Source: Anaerobacterium chartisolvens (lineage in GTDB: Bacteria; Bacillota; Clostridia; Acetivibrionales; DSM-27016). From it: a DNA stretch of 64,000 bases. Below are positions 28,628 through 38,409 of the stretch, one piece after another. Within the stretch, counting starts at the first letter, position 1, and each line of letters begins with the position of its first letter. Below the pieces are notes generated by a model that was given only the letters and a program-made list of their open reading frames with translations, did not search any database and had not been told where the DNA came from. The position numbers were made by a program, and so were the translations under genes. The stretch is from positions 1-64,000 of the forward strand of contig NZ_QPJT01000008.1 of NCBI RefSeq assembly GCF_003337415.1, given 5' to 3'.

Positions 28628-29299
28628 CTACCACTCATCTGCCATAAGAGCCGTTAGTTTAACTGAAATATAGGTTACAAAATTTAATATGTGAAGTGAT
28701 ATAAAGGCTATAAATACTCCCGCTACCATATATATAAATGATTTTTCCATAGATGAAAAATAGCCCGGTGCAAAAAGAGAAAAGATGTCATGACTGAATA
28801 TATCTATTCCCGAGCCTTGCAGTATAGACTGGTAAATAACGGGACAAAATACAAGCGCAAGGCTCACTGTTCCAAGCGTGACAGCCAAAACAAACGCAAA
28901 TATCCCAAGAGGGAATTTTATTGCAACAAGGTACGTCAGGCTCTTCCATGACTGAGGGTCGGAAACATGCGCCTTAAATTTTTTCAACATTCCACCCTCA
29001 CATATCTCTCCGGAATTCATTAAAGGGATATTAATCCCCGTAAAGCCTTTAGCCAGCATACACTCAAACGCCATAAGCCTTTTGGCGAAGAAAAACATAA
29101 ATATAATAAGCGGAAGACCTATAAATATAGGTATAAGGCCCAAACCCAAGGATATTCCAGTTATAAAAAACACAAAATAAAATATGCCGAGCGGGAATGA
29201 AAGCAGCAAATAAAATATATTTGAATATGTTCTGGGATTTGCCGCCACTGTAAAAAAGTTATTGAAAAAATTTTGTAAAGGCTTGTTCGTCTCTTCCAT
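28628..29299 (-). CDS. stand-alone putative sensor domain membrane protein
   Basis: 223-residue membrane protein with two pairs of long hydrophobic segments: LLSFPLGIFYFVFFITGISLG and IPIFIGLPLIIFMFFF in the first half, FPLGIFAFVLAVTLG and YMVAGVFIAFISLHILNFV in the second. This is the layout of the Putative sensor domain (PF13796-like), which usually precedes a histidine kinase. Here it stands alone, with no kinase or regulator next to it. The ribosome site AAAGGAG is upstream. It converges on the YibE/F gene with 7 bp between stops. The family call is from pattern memory. Confidence 0.65.
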   Translation of the reverse strand: MEETNKPLQNFFNNFFTVAANPRTYSNIFYLLLSFPLGIFYFVFFITGISLGLGLIPIFIGLPLIIFMFFFAKRLMAFECMLAKGFTGINIPLMNSGEICEGGMLKKFKAHVSDPQSWKSLTYLVAIKFPLGIFAFVLAVTLGTVSLALVFCPVIYQSILQGSGIDIFSHDIFSLFAPGYFSSMEKSFIYMVAGVFIAFISLHILNFVTYISVKLTALMADEW

Positions 29300-29638
29300 T
29301 TCTTTATCTCCTTTATATATATTTGCTTGCGCAGACAGTGTTTTTTATCTGACTAAACTATATATACGGATATACTTTAAAAAAGTCTTATTTTTATTTA
29401 CGTCTTAAGGATACATAAAATATAGACATATTACAGCACGCCTGCAAAATGCCCCCCCTCTATTTTCTATATGTTAAATTCTTTAAACTCCAGAATTTCT
29501 GAAAATTAAGTAATTTAACATAAATTTAATTTATTACATTAAAATACATTGTCCTGCAAGGATGCCTGTCTCACTTCCTCAGACCGGCACAGTGAATCTC
29601 AAGAGGATAAAGAACCGGCCTAGCGCTTAAAAAGTCTT
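29300..29638. other. intergenic region without recognised features
   Basis: AT-rich region between two minus-strand genes. Only a weak inverted repeat (GACCGG near 29582 with CCGGCC near 29617) is seen, probably terminator-like for the PilZ gene. No small gene or known riboswitch was recognised. Confidence 0.35.
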
Positions 29639-30397
29639 TCATCTCCTGCCTCTTCCCTTTAAAAGCGAGTCCAGCTTCTGTACGGCATCATCCAGCATAT
29701 GGCGTGTGGTTGAACCGAAAGCTGAGTATTCATCGGATATGCTTATTCCGTTTACGTCTTGAGTACTGCTTATGTTAACTCCCTTTAAGTATTTACCCCT
29801 GAAAAAGTCCAAAAGCTGCTCGGAGCATCTTACCGACTGGGTATCGTTTACATTCAGCCTCAGCCCATATGCAAGATACCCTGTCATGCTGTCCTTCCTG
29901 ACAGCGGTAGTTTCCATAAAGGATAGCTCCCCTCCCATAAAAGCAATAACCTCAAGTCTTTCTCCCACCTTAAAATCAGCTTTAGAGTAAAGCATCATGC
30001 CATATTTACTGGCATTTTTAATTACCGCACTTGATCTTTTAGAGCCCAAAACCGCCTTTATCTCCGCCGGATAAGACGCAGGTATTCTTTCATAGAGGCG
30101 TTTATTTGCATCTGACTCCAGTTCATCCCCATCCAGCTCAATAGTGCCGTCGGAATTGAGCTTTTTTACATCAAACCCCTTTACAATTACTTCGCCTCCC
30201 GAGTTATATGCAATGACTACAGGGTCACCTTCAGAAAAATCCCTCTGTTGACTTTCATCTTCAAGCCTCATGACTATATTTTTTTCGGATAAACTTAAAA
30301 CCACGGCATTGCAAGGCAAGTTTACCGTGTAATGAAAAACCAGAGCAGTAATGCTTAGGCTTTTATTATATTCCTTCACTTCCAGCACACCCCACAT
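29639..30397 (-). CDS. PilZ domain cyclic-di-GMP binding protein
   Basis: 252-residue cytoplasmic protein: an N-terminal YcgR-like barrel part (about 20-95) and a PilZ domain (about 100-210) with both c-di-GMP contact motifs, RLYER (R-x3-R) and KNASKYG (N-x-S-x2-G). It is therefore expected to bind c-di-GMP and act in motility or surface behaviour. The C-terminal extension has a Lys/Arg-rich end (SLLKGRGRR). The start is uncertain: ATG 30397 has no clear ribosome site and GTG codons lie three and six codons in. No flagellar or cyclase genes adjoin. Confidence 0.85.
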   Translation of the reverse strand: MWGVLEVKEYNKSLSITALVFHYTVNLPCNAVVLSLSEKNIVMRLEDESQQRDFSEGDPVVIAYNSGGEVIVKGFDVKKLNSDGTIELDGDELESDANKRLYERIPASYPAEIKAVLGSKRSSAVIKNASKYGMMLYSKADFKVGERLEVIAFMGGELSFMETTAVRKDSMTGYLAYGLRLNVNDTQSVRCSEQLLDFFRGKYLKGVNISSTQDVNGISISDEYSAFGSTTRHMLDDAVQKLDSLLKGRGRR

Positions 30398-30565
30398 ACA
30401 ATAATTTATATATTACTCATTATATTCTATGTATTTATAATTCAAATTAATAACAACCGCCAAGTAATCCTCACTAATTATATAATAATATGTTTAATTT
30501 TTCTACCAAAAAAAGCTCCTTTCTTAAAATATGTTCTTTTTGATTTTGTAGCGGGATAAGGAGGC

Positions 30566-30587
30566 GGGCAGGCACGGGGGCCTGCCC
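30566..30587. repeat. GC-rich palindrome of the GGGCAGGC type
   Basis: GGGCAGGC and GCCTGCCC form a perfect 8-bp stem 14 bases after the mannanase stop. No T-run follows on the minus strand. Similar GC-rich palindromes are common dispersed intergenic repeats in bacteria; only one copy is in this window. Confidence 0.5.
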
Positions 30588-30600
30588 CTACTGATATTTT

Positions 30601-32337
30601 TTAGGATTTGTAAGGAAGTGCTTCTATTTGGCCAATCAGGTATCTTTTGAGTATTGAAAAGTCCACGGAGTCAACCGTGCCGCTGGCATTTACATCTGCC
30701 GCTTCCATATTTAAGCCTGCCGATGCTTCTTCCAGCAGCACTCTTTTTAACAAAGCAAAGTCAATAGAGTTTACATTTCCATCATCATTTAAATCTCCGT
30801 ATAGAATTTCAGGGTCATCGCCAGAAGATATGGGGTATGTTTTCAGGTCAGGAAGCTCGTCTAAGGTTATGCAGTATTCGCTTGTGTACATTTCAATGAG
30901 CCAGTCCACAGGGTTGTTCTGCTCTCCTGTCAGCCACCATCCGTACCACGGGCAGAAATACAGCCAGCCCGCCATTTCATTCGTAAGGTTCCCTACTCTG
31001 GGAATAGTATCGTTTTCACTCATTGCAACCATCTTTTTCCCGTCCGTAAGCTTCACCAGATTATAGAATGTAGAGGAAATAGCACTTCCATTCGGTAAGC
31101 CATCCTTTGCGTTGTACTTGTCGTAGCCTAAAATGTCAACCACATCATCCCCAGGATACCATCTTGCGGATGTTTCATAGGTGTAAGAGGTCCAGACCCA
31201 TATAATGTTATTCAGTCCATACTCATTTGTGAATTTATCATATATGAGCCTGTAGAGCTGCACACAGTTCTCCGGGCCTTCCGCACCCCACCAAAACCAT
31301 CCGCCCTCCGCCTCATGAAGGGGCCTGAAAAGCACAGGAACTCCTGCGTCCTGAAGCTGCTTGAATTTTCCGGCCATAATCTCAATATCTTTGAGCATGG
31401 CAATATTTTCTGCCGTCCCCACTGTCAGAGCCTTTGATATGCTGAAGGTGGTGCTTTCTGTGTAAAAGCTGTTGTCTGCCTTTTTGCCGATATCTCCCGG
31501 CGAAAACCAATGCCAGCAAACTGTGGGTATACCTCCCTTATTATTGTACCAGTCAATAACACGTTCGGCACACAAATCGTCCCACATCAGACCGTTCCCC
31601 CGGTAGTTCATAAAGTCAAAGCCCCTTACCGCAGGCAGCTCTCCCGTTTTTCCCTTTATGTAAGTAAATTCCGCCCACGCACCCTCATAGTTATGAGATC
31701 CGCACATCTCCTGCTGGCCCGAAAGTATATGCTTGCCGTAAACGTCTGCAAGATAGCTCATAAGAGATTTTGCCTCGTCGGTAGCATTGGGGTTTACCAG
31801 TGTTTTGCTGGCCTTAAGGCTTGTGATGCTTTCATCGGCAGGCTTGACAATAATGTAATCAAAGAAGGTATATCCCCAATAGCCTTCAAATTCAATGTTA
31901 TTTGCGCCCTCTTTGAGCTTGACAATTCCCGCTGAAATCTCTTTCCAGCTAAGGGTGTACGTGAAGCTCACCTCTCCCTGATTCGCATTGTTTACATTAA
32001 GATACTGTACCTTTTTGGTTTTGTCAAACGGCTGCGCGTATCGTACAATTAATTCGTAAAGCCCTGCCTTGTCGATCTCCACATTGACCGAGGTACTTGT
32101 ACCCTTCTGTTCTATAAAGGTGCAGGATGCCCCTGTCAGGTCAAATACCTGTCCATCGCCTGTTTCCCCCTTATAGTCGGTGTAAATTTTAGCGCCTTTT
32201 TGTACACCGTTTTCAAATTCGTACTTGACTCCCTCTCCCGCCGCAAAGGCTGACACCGTGCCGGTAAATAGCATCACAGGCATCAATGCTGCCAGTGTCA
32301 ATGCCGATAGAGCCCTTTTTATTGCCTTTCCTTTCAT
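30601..32337 (-). CDS. cellulosomal GH26 beta-mannanase with CBM35-like module and dockerin
   Basis: Secreted endo-beta-1,4-mannanase, 578 residues: signal peptide (about 1-32), CBM35-like beta-sandwich (about 38-165), GH26 catalytic domain (about 185-490) and C-terminal type I dockerin (about 511-574). Catalytic residues: acid/base Glu342 in RPLHEAEGGWFWWG and nucleophile Glu441 in AMSENDTIP; WHWFSPGDI is also typical. The dockerin repeats (DLNDDGNVNS, DVNASGTVDS) resemble those of the GH9 proteins, so it should join the same cellulosome and attack mannan in plant walls. The gene is monocistronic. Confidence 0.95.
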   Translation of the reverse strand: MKGKAIKRALSALTLAALMPVMLFTGTVSAFAAGEGVKYEFENGVQKGAKIYTDYKGETGDGQVFDLTGASCTFIEQKGTSTSVNVEIDKAGLYELIVRYAQPFDKTKKVQYLNVNNANQGEVSFTYTLSWKEISAGIVKLKEGANNIEFEGYWGYTFFDYIIVKPADESITSLKASKTLVNPNATDEAKSLMSYLADVYGKHILSGQQEMCGSHNYEGAWAEFTYIKGKTGELPAVRGFDFMNYRGNGLMWDDLCAERVIDWYNNKGGIPTVCWHWFSPGDIGKKADNSFYTESTTFSISKALTVGTAENIAMLKDIEIMAGKFKQLQDAGVPVLFRPLHEAEGGWFWWGAEGPENCVQLYRLIYDKFTNEYGLNNIIWVWTSYTYETSARWYPGDDVVDILGYDKYNAKDGLPNGSAISSTFYNLVKLTDGKKMVAMSENDTIPRVGNLTNEMAGWLYFCPWYGWWLTGEQNNPVDWLIEMYTSEYCITLDELPDLKTYPISSGDDPEILYGDLNDDGNVNSIDFALLKRVLLEEASAGLNMEAADVNASGTVDSVDFSILKRYLIGQIEALPYKS

Positions 32338-32652
32338 ACAATAACCCTCCCTTTTTTATAACAATATGCCTGTGCTTTTAATGTGTCATCTTCTAAAAAT
32401 TTTGCCGCACTAAAAAGCACCGGCTTATTTCCTGTTTATTTTCAAAAAAAGCATTTCCATAAAGGATTAAATTTTTATGGGCATATGATGTAAGCTGCTG
32501 TAAATATTGCTTTAGACAAGAACTTTAAGATAAGTATGCATTTTTAAGGATTGTGCCCTGCGGTCAGGCTTATTTTTGAAGTATGCCTCCGCCTGTTAAT
32601 TCATTATACCATAAATACTAAAAATTTTCTAAAAAATTCGCTAAAATATACC
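32338..32652. other. upstream region of the mannanase gene
   Basis: AT-rich intergenic DNA between purL and the mannanase gene, both minus strand. It should contain the mannanase promoter and leader; no operator such as a cre site was identified with confidence and no small ORF is supported. Confidence 0.35.
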
Positions 32653-32691
32653 AAAAAAGGCACCTATCTTTTAAAGAAAGGCACCTTTTTT
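32653..32691 (-). terminator. terminator of purL
   Basis: AAAAAAGG...CTTT and AAAG...CCTTTTTT form an imperfect stem ending in a T-run in both directions, 11 bases after the purL stop. The sequence GGCACCT is also directly repeated inside. Confidence 0.7.
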
Positions 32692-32701
32692 AGGTTAAAT
32701 A

Positions 32702-35700
32702 CTACTTAAAATAATTTACTCCGGCCTCAAATATCCTCTGATCCTTTTCTCCGGGAATATTTTTGGCGATGTTTGAGCCTATCCTTTCAGAATGGGCCAT
32801 TTTCCCAAACACCCTTCCATCGGGGCTGGTAATGCCTTCTACAGCCTCAAAGGAGCCATTTGGGTTATACCTTATGTCATAGGTTGCCCTGCCCTCAAGG
32901 TCTACATACTGTGTGGCTATCTGCCCGTTCTTCTCAAGCAATGCAAAAACCTCCGCATTTGCGGCAAATCTTCCTTCGCCATGTGATACCGGCACGGTAT
33001 GAATGTCCCCTATGCTCACATTCGACATCCACGGTGAAAGCCTTGAAACGGCCTTAGTCATCACCATGCAAGATACGTGGCGGCCTATGGTATTAAACGT
33101 AAGGGTGGGGCAAGCCTCGTCAATGTCCCTTATCTCTCCGTAAGGCACGAGGCCTAACTTTATTAGTGCCTGAAATCCGTTGCATATTCCCAGCATCAGC
33201 CCGTCCCTGTGCTTTAAAAGCTCATTGACAGCCTCCTTTACATACTCATTTCTAAAGGCAGTGGCAATAAACTTGCCCGATCCGTCAGGCTCATCTCCCC
33301 CGCTGAAGCCTCCGGGAAGCATAATTATCTGGGAGCGTTTAATTTTGTCCGCCATTATTCTGACCGACTCTTCAATGTCTTTAGAGGACATGTTTCGTAT
33401 TACAAAAACATCAACCTCGGCACCGGCATTTTTGAAGGCCCTCTCAGTATCGTATTCACAATTCGTTCCGGGAAACACCGGCATGAAAACCCTTGGCCTT
33501 GCAATTGGGGAAGCAGTTCTTTTGCCGGCCTTAAAATTATCAAAAGAATACTGCTGTGCAGCCTTACTTTCTGTCTCTGCGGCAGTAGGGAAAATTTCCT
33601 CGAGAGGCTCCTGCCATTTTGCCGCGGCAGCCTCCAAAGCAATTCTTACTCCTCCCGCCTCTATATCGGCATCAGGCTTTGTAACACCCACTTCCCTGTA
33701 ACTTATATCTCCAAAAAGAGCGCTTATATCTTCATTTTCCGGTATTTCAAGCAAAATTGAGCCATAGTCGGGCATAAACAGCTCTTGCGGCTTTATTTCA
33801 TCCGTAAAAGCAAAGCCTATCATGTTTCCGAAGCACATCTTGCTGATTGCCTCGGAAAGCCCTCCAGCCTTTATGGTGTGCGCCGCGAGCACCTTTCCGC
33901 TGCTTATTAAGCGGTGTATTAAGGCATACCCGGCATCAAGCCTTTCAAAGTCGGGAATATCATACCTGTCTCTTATTAATGGAACCAGCACCACCTTAGA
34001 GCCTGCTTTTTTAAATTCCGTAGAAACCACGTTCCGCACATCCACCATATCAACAGCAAACGAAACAAGAGTGGGAGGAACGCTCATGTCCTTGAAGGTT
34101 CCCGACATGCTGTCCTTACCTCCTATTGCAGGTATGCCGAGCTTCATCTGGGCATAATAGGCTCCAAGCAGAGCACTTATGGGCTTTCCCCATTTTTCCG
34201 GGTCCTTCCCCAGCTTTTCAAAATACTCCTGAAGCGTAAGCCTTACGCTTTTATAGTCCCCTCCCATTGCAACGATTTTTGCCACCGACTCCACAACGGC
34301 ATAAATCGCCCCATGAAACGGGCTCCAGCGTGCTATGGAAGAATTATACCCATACGCCATTGCAGTTCCCGTTACCGTTTCTCCGTCCCGCACAGGCAGC
34401 TTTGCCACCATCCCTTCCGCCGGACTTAGCTGGTGCTTTCCTCCAAAGGGCATCAGCACGGTAGAAGCTCCTATGGTACTGTCGAACCTTTCTGCCAGCC
34501 CCTTCTGACTGCAAACATTCAGATTCTGAAGGTTCTTTATCCACGCATCCTTCAAATCGCCCTCAAAAGCACAATCCTGCTTGAAAAAGCTTTTATCCCT
34601 ATCCGGAATTGTAATTACCGCACTGGCATTTTGTCTCACACCATTAGTATTTAAAAATTCTCTGCCTATATTAACTATTGTGCTTCCTCTCCATACCATT
34701 TTCAGCCTTCCGTCATCAGTAACAACCGCCACCGCGACAGCCTCAAGGTTCTCCTCCCCGGCACAGCCTATGAATTTCTGCACATTACCGGCATCCACAA
34801 CCACAGCCATGCGCTCCTGAGACTCGGATATAGCAAGCTCGGTACCGTCAAGGCCCTCATATTTTTTAGGTACCGCGTCGAGATTTATTTCCAGACTGTC
34901 GGCAAGCTCGCCTATTGCAACCGAAACTCCTCCCGCTCCAAAATCGTTGCATCTTTTTATCATTCTGCTTACATCAGCGTTTCTGAAAAGCCTTTGTATT
35001 TTTCTCTCGGTAGGGGGATTGCCCTTTTGAACCTCTGCCCCGCAGTTTAAAAGCGACTCCTCGGTATGCTCCTTTGATGAGCCCGTGGCTCCTCCGCAGC
35101 CGTCACGTCCCGTCCTTCCTCCCAAAAGTATTACAACATCTCCCGGACAAGGAGCCTGCCTTACCACATTCCTTCTCGGAGCCGCGCCTATTACAGCACC
35201 TATCTCCATCCTCTTTGCCACAAAGCCCTCATCATACACTTCGGCAACCTGTCCCGTAGCAAGACCTATCTGGTTTCCATACGAGCTGTACCCTGCCGCA
35301 GCCCCCGTGGTTATTTTCCTTTGCGGAAGCTTGCCGGGAATGGTATCCCGTATTCCTGTTCTGGGATCTCCGCTTCCTGTTACGCGCATAGCCTGATACA
35401 CATATGATCTTCCCGACAGGGGATCTCTTATCGCTCCCCCAAGGCATGTGGCGGCTCCTCCGAACGGCTCTATCTCGGTAGGGTGGTTATGCGTCTCATT
35501 CTTAAACATAACAAGCCATTCCTCGGTTCGGCCATCTACATCCACGCTTGCTGTTATGCTGCAGGCGTTTATTTCATCCGATTCGTCAAGATCATGAAGC
35601 CGCCCCCTCTTCTTCAATTCCTTCATCGCAATAGTTGCAATATCCATAAGGCACATGTCCTTTTGCTTTTCGCCGTAGACATATTTTCTTGACTCGCTGT

Positions 35701-36469
35701 AGCCTTGGTAAACAGACGCTATAAAATCCGAATAATAGCCGTCCTCTATTTTCACATTATCTATATTGGTAAGAAAGGTGGTATGCCTGCAATGATCCGA
35801 CCAGTACGTGTCAATAAGTCTCAGCTCGGTTACTGTTGGATCTCTCCTCTCGGTATTCTTAAAATAATCGCGGCAGAACATAAGATCCTCAAGCGACATG
35901 GCAAACCCCATATCCTTCATCATAAGCTCAAGCTTTTCCTCAGGCATTGCAGTAAAGCCTTCCAAAACCTTTACGTCAGGCGGAAGCTTCACCTCCATAT
36001 CAAGGGTCAGAGGCTTGTCCGTCTGCGCCTCCTGACACTCCACAGGGTTTATGCAGTAATTTTTTATTTTATTATAATCGTCCTCGGATATGTTCCCCTG
36101 TACTATTATCAGCTTGGCCACTCTGGAAGACGGCCTTTCTCCACCTGTCAATATCTGTATGCACTGGGAGGCAGAATCGGCTCTCTGATCATACTGTCCC
36201 GGAAGATACTCAATGGCTATAAGCCTGGCCTCGCCTTGCAGCTCAAAGCTTTCGTCAAATACAACATCCACAGGCGGCTCGGAAAATATCGTGTTTTTTG
36301 ATTTAATATACTCCTCCTCGGATATTCCCTCAATATCATACCTGTTTACTATCCTTACAGCTTCTAATCCTCCTACTCCGAGGTTGAATTTCAAATCCCT
36401 GTAAAGTCCCTGCGCCTCAATATCAAAGCCCTTCTTCTTTTCTACAAAAATACGCCTAACGCTGCTCAT
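32702..36469 (-). CDS. purL: phosphoribosylformylglycinamidine synthase, single-chain
   Basis: Fourth step of purine biosynthesis: ATP- and glutamine-dependent conversion of FGAR to FGAM. 1255 residues, the large form in which PurS-like, PurL and PurQ-like parts are fused. Visible elements: SDHCRHTTF and FKNETHNHPTEIEPFGGAATCLGG in the synthase part, GGKDSMSGTF in the second half, and a C-terminal glutaminase with FPGTNCEYDTERAF, the nucleophile Cys in LGICNGFQALIKLGLVP, and SHGEGRF. GAGGT stands before the ATG. It is not clustered with other pur genes here. Confidence 0.96.
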   Translation of the reverse strand: MSSVRRIFVEKKKGFDIEAQGLYRDLKFNLGVGGLEAVRIVNRYDIEGISEEEYIKSKNTIFSEPPVDVVFDESFELQGEARLIAIEYLPGQYDQRADSASQCIQILTGGERPSSRVAKLIIVQGNISEDDYNKIKNYCINPVECQEAQTDKPLTLDMEVKLPPDVKVLEGFTAMPEEKLELMMKDMGFAMSLEDLMFCRDYFKNTERRDPTVTELRLIDTYWSDHCRHTTFLTNIDNVKIEDGYYSDFIASVYQGYSESRKYVYGEKQKDMCLMDIATIAMKELKKRGRLHDLDESDEINACSITASVDVDGRTEEWLVMFKNETHNHPTEIEPFGGAATCLGGAIRDPLSGRSYVYQAMRVTGSGDPRTGIRDTIPGKLPQRKITTGAAAGYSSYGNQIGLATGQVAEVYDEGFVAKRMEIGAVIGAAPRRNVVRQAPCPGDVVILLGGRTGRDGCGGATGSSKEHTEESLLNCGAEVQKGNPPTERKIQRLFRNADVSRMIKRCNDFGAGGVSVAIGELADSLEINLDAVPKKYEGLDGTELAISESQERMAVVVDAGNVQKFIGCAGEENLEAVAVAVVTDDGRLKMVWRGSTIVNIGREFLNTNGVRQNASAVITIPDRDKSFFKQDCAFEGDLKDAWIKNLQNLNVCSQKGLAERFDSTIGASTVLMPFGGKHQLSPAEGMVAKLPVRDGETVTGTAMAYGYNSSIARWSPFHGAIYAVVESVAKIVAMGGDYKSVRLTLQEYFEKLGKDPEKWGKPISALLGAYYAQMKLGIPAIGGKDSMSGTFKDMSVPPTLVSFAVDMVDVRNVVSTEFKKAGSKVVLVPLIRDRYDIPDFERLDAGYALIHRLISSGKVLAAHTIKAGGLSEAISKMCFGNMIGFAFTDEIKPQELFMPDYGSILLEIPENEDISALFGDISYREVGVTKPDADIEAGGVRIALEAAAAKWQEPLEEIFPTAAETESKAAQQYSFDNFKAGKRTASPIARPRVFMPVFPGTNCEYDTERAFKNAGAEVDVFVIRNMSSKDIEESVRIMADKIKRSQIIMLPGGFSGGDEPDGSGKFIATAFRNEYVKEAVNELLKHRDGLMLGICNGFQALIKLGLVPYGEIRDIDEACPTLTFNTIGRHVSCMVMTKAVSRLSPWMSNVSIGDIHTVPVSHGEGRFAANAEVFALLEKNGQIATQYVDLEGRATYDIRYNPNGSFEAVEGITSPDGRVFGKMAHSERIGSNIAKNIPGEKDQRIFEAGVNYFK

Positions 36470-36538
36470 TTATTTCTACCTCACTATATATTTATTTTAC
36501 TCCGCAAACCAATTTTAATTTAAGTATTTCCTTACTTG

Positions 36539-36567
36539 ATTATACTATGATATAGTTCATTAGTAAA
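36539..36567 (-). promoter_or_regulatory. promoter of purL
   Basis: On the minus strand TTTACT (36567-36562), a 17-base spacer and a perfect TATAAT (36544-36539), about 70 bases upstream of the purL start. No PurR box or guanine riboswitch was recognised. Confidence 0.5.
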
Positions 36568-36604
36568 ATTAATAACCTTAAAAAATTTAATCGCAAATTG
36601 CAGA

Positions 36605-36636
36605 TTAAAAAGACCCCCGACAAAAAGGCAGGGGCC
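36605..36636 (-). terminator. terminator of the chemoreceptor gene
   Basis: GACCCC and GGGGCC with inner pairing form a GC stem; on the minus strand it is followed by TTTTTAAT. It separates the chemoreceptor from purL. Confidence 0.6.
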
Positions 36637-36662
36637 ACTGATTCGGGTATTGTTGCAAAACA

Positions 36663-37907
36663 CTAAAGCTTAAACTTACCTATAAGCTCATTGAGCTTTA
36701 CGGCACTTTCAATGCTGATCTCGGTATTTTCCTTTACACCCTTTATATTCTGCTCAATGGTATCGGCTTTTTCATTAATATCCGATATTCCTTCCACACC
36801 CTTGTTAGATGTCTCACTTACCTGATGAATTGCCGCGGCGATTCCCGATATCGAGCTCTTAAGCTGCTGCGCCGTCGCGCTGAACTCGGTCATCATCCCG
36901 TTAAACATATTTGCATCCTCGGAGTATTGCACCGCAGTATTTATCAGCTTTTTATAATCCTCATTAACCTCTTTGTCAATAAATTCAAGCAGCTCTCCCG
37001 AGCTCTCGGCAAGATTTTCCACAGAGGAGGTGACTGGCTTAACGATATCCTTTATTGTAGACGCGGTTTTAGATGACTGCTCGGCAAGCTTCCTTATCTC
37101 ATCCGCAACCACCGCAAAGCCCCTGCCGGCATCTCCTGCCCTTGCCGCTTCAATAGCGGCATTCAGCGCAAGGAGATTGGTCTGCTCCGTTATCTGAAGT
37201 ATTGCCTGTGCAAGCATTTCAATTTGTGAAACCTTCCGCGACTGCTCTATCGCCAGCTTAACATGCTGCTTTTTATTAGTGTATATATCGTCTGCATTTC
37301 TGCTTGCATTTTCAGCCTCAAGCTTAAGCTTATCCGCCCTCAATACCGCATCGCTTGCAGCAGCGGCACCATCTCCCGCCCTTACGGCAATAGAGCTTAC
37401 GGCCGTCTCAATTTCATGTGCCGTTGCATTTATTTCCTGCGCTGTTGCGGCAGTCTCCTCCATGCTTGAAGAAAGCTCCTGGGTTGTAGCTGCCGTTTGG
37501 CTTATTCTTGATTTAAGCTGTTCCGTCATTTCCTCGACACTTGAGGCATTTTGAGTAATACTGTGTGAGGATTCCGCTATAAGCTCAACTATCTTCCTGA
37601 GAGATCCTCTCATGGAAGACAGAGAATTGGCCGCCGCACCTATTTCATCCTTTCTGGATTTAATAAGATTATATGTGGTGTCATGGGTCAGATCATATCT
37701 TGCGGTATTATCAATTATATGTATTATTTTATTAAGCGGAAACAAAATGGATTTTGTTTCACTGAACGCAGCCAGACACGCATAAGCGACAAACACCGCC
37801 GCCACTATGGCTACAGGCACTCCAAAATAAACAGACGCTATATTCCCTCCCACTGCCAGCGCAATGTAAATAAGCATAAGCAAAACTATTCTTTTTTTCA
37901 TAGACAC
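36663..37907 (-). CDS. methyl-accepting chemotaxis protein without external sensor domain
   Basis: 414-residue chemoreceptor. Two adjacent hydrophobic segments at about 5-48 are separated by only a few residues, so there is no periplasmic ligand-binding domain; a HAMP-like stretch follows (about 50-105) and then the long signalling coiled coil with the conserved tip [33 protein letters not shown], which contacts CheA/CheW. It may sense a membrane or cytoplasmic cue, or work through a partner. GTG 37907 has GGGGG 8 bases upstream; ATG two codons in is the alternative. Confidence 0.93.
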   Translation of the reverse strand: MSMKKRIVLLMLIYIALAVGGNIASVYFGVPVAIVAAVFVAYACLAAFSETKSILFPLNKIIHIIDNTARYDLTHDTTYNLIKSRKDEIGAAANSLSSMRGSLRKIVELIAESSHSITQNASSVEEMTEQLKSRISQTAATTQELSSSMEETAATAQEINATAHEIETAVSSIAVRAGDGAAAASDAVLRADKLKLEAENASRNADDIYTNKKQHVKLAIEQSRKVSQIEMLAQAILQITEQTNLLALNAAIEAARAGDAGRGFAVVADEIRKLAEQSSKTASTIKDIVKPVTSSVENLAESSGELLEFIDKEVNEDYKKLINTAVQYSEDANMFNGMMTEFSATAQQLKSSISGIAAAIHQVSETSNKGVEGISDINEKADTIEQNIKGVKENTEISIESAVKLNELIGKFKL

Positions 37908-38154
37908 ATTCTATTCCCCCTTAAATTCCGAGACGCAGATGTAAATTTCCAAATTCATCTTAACATAACGGCGTTATAACTTCAATAATGTATAAATACT
38001 TTTTTACCCTATATAATATTTTAAAAAACATGAATTTTTTTTACGGTTTTATATCCACTATATCTAAAAACAAAAGCTTATGCTTTATTTTATGCCGCGC
38101 CTGTGCTATTATATTTTAGTAGATTTATAAGTTCGGAGACATTCCTTCTATAAG

Positions 38155-38366
38155 CTATATAGTTTAGGCTTTGCATATCGGATAACGGAGAATGTAAAAT
38201 AATATCCTCCAGAATAATTTCTACTCTAACTATAGAAGCATGTATACCTGTAGAAGGCGCTTGTGATTTTAGTTAGCTGAAATTATATCCCGGTCACGCA
38301 TTCCGGGGAAATTATCCTTGCGGAAATTATTTTACATTCTTTTTAGATAGTTTGTATCCTAATTTA
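38155..38366 (-). repeat. 213-bp structured dispersed repeat, copy B
   Basis: The reverse complement of this block matches 5789-6001 along its full length with only scattered differences and a one-base length change. It keeps the same nested inverted repeats (GATGTAAAATAAT-type arms are AATGTAAAATAAT here) and the CCCGG-N9-CCGGG side hairpin. It fills the gap between the divergent chemoreceptor and XRE-cupin genes, ending about 40 bp before the latter. The remaining part of this 500-bp gap (37908-38154) is plain AT-rich DNA. Confidence 0.85.
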
Positions 38367-38409
38367 TATAAAAAGAGGAATGTCACCTTGATTTAGAAAG
38401 GATGGTTGT

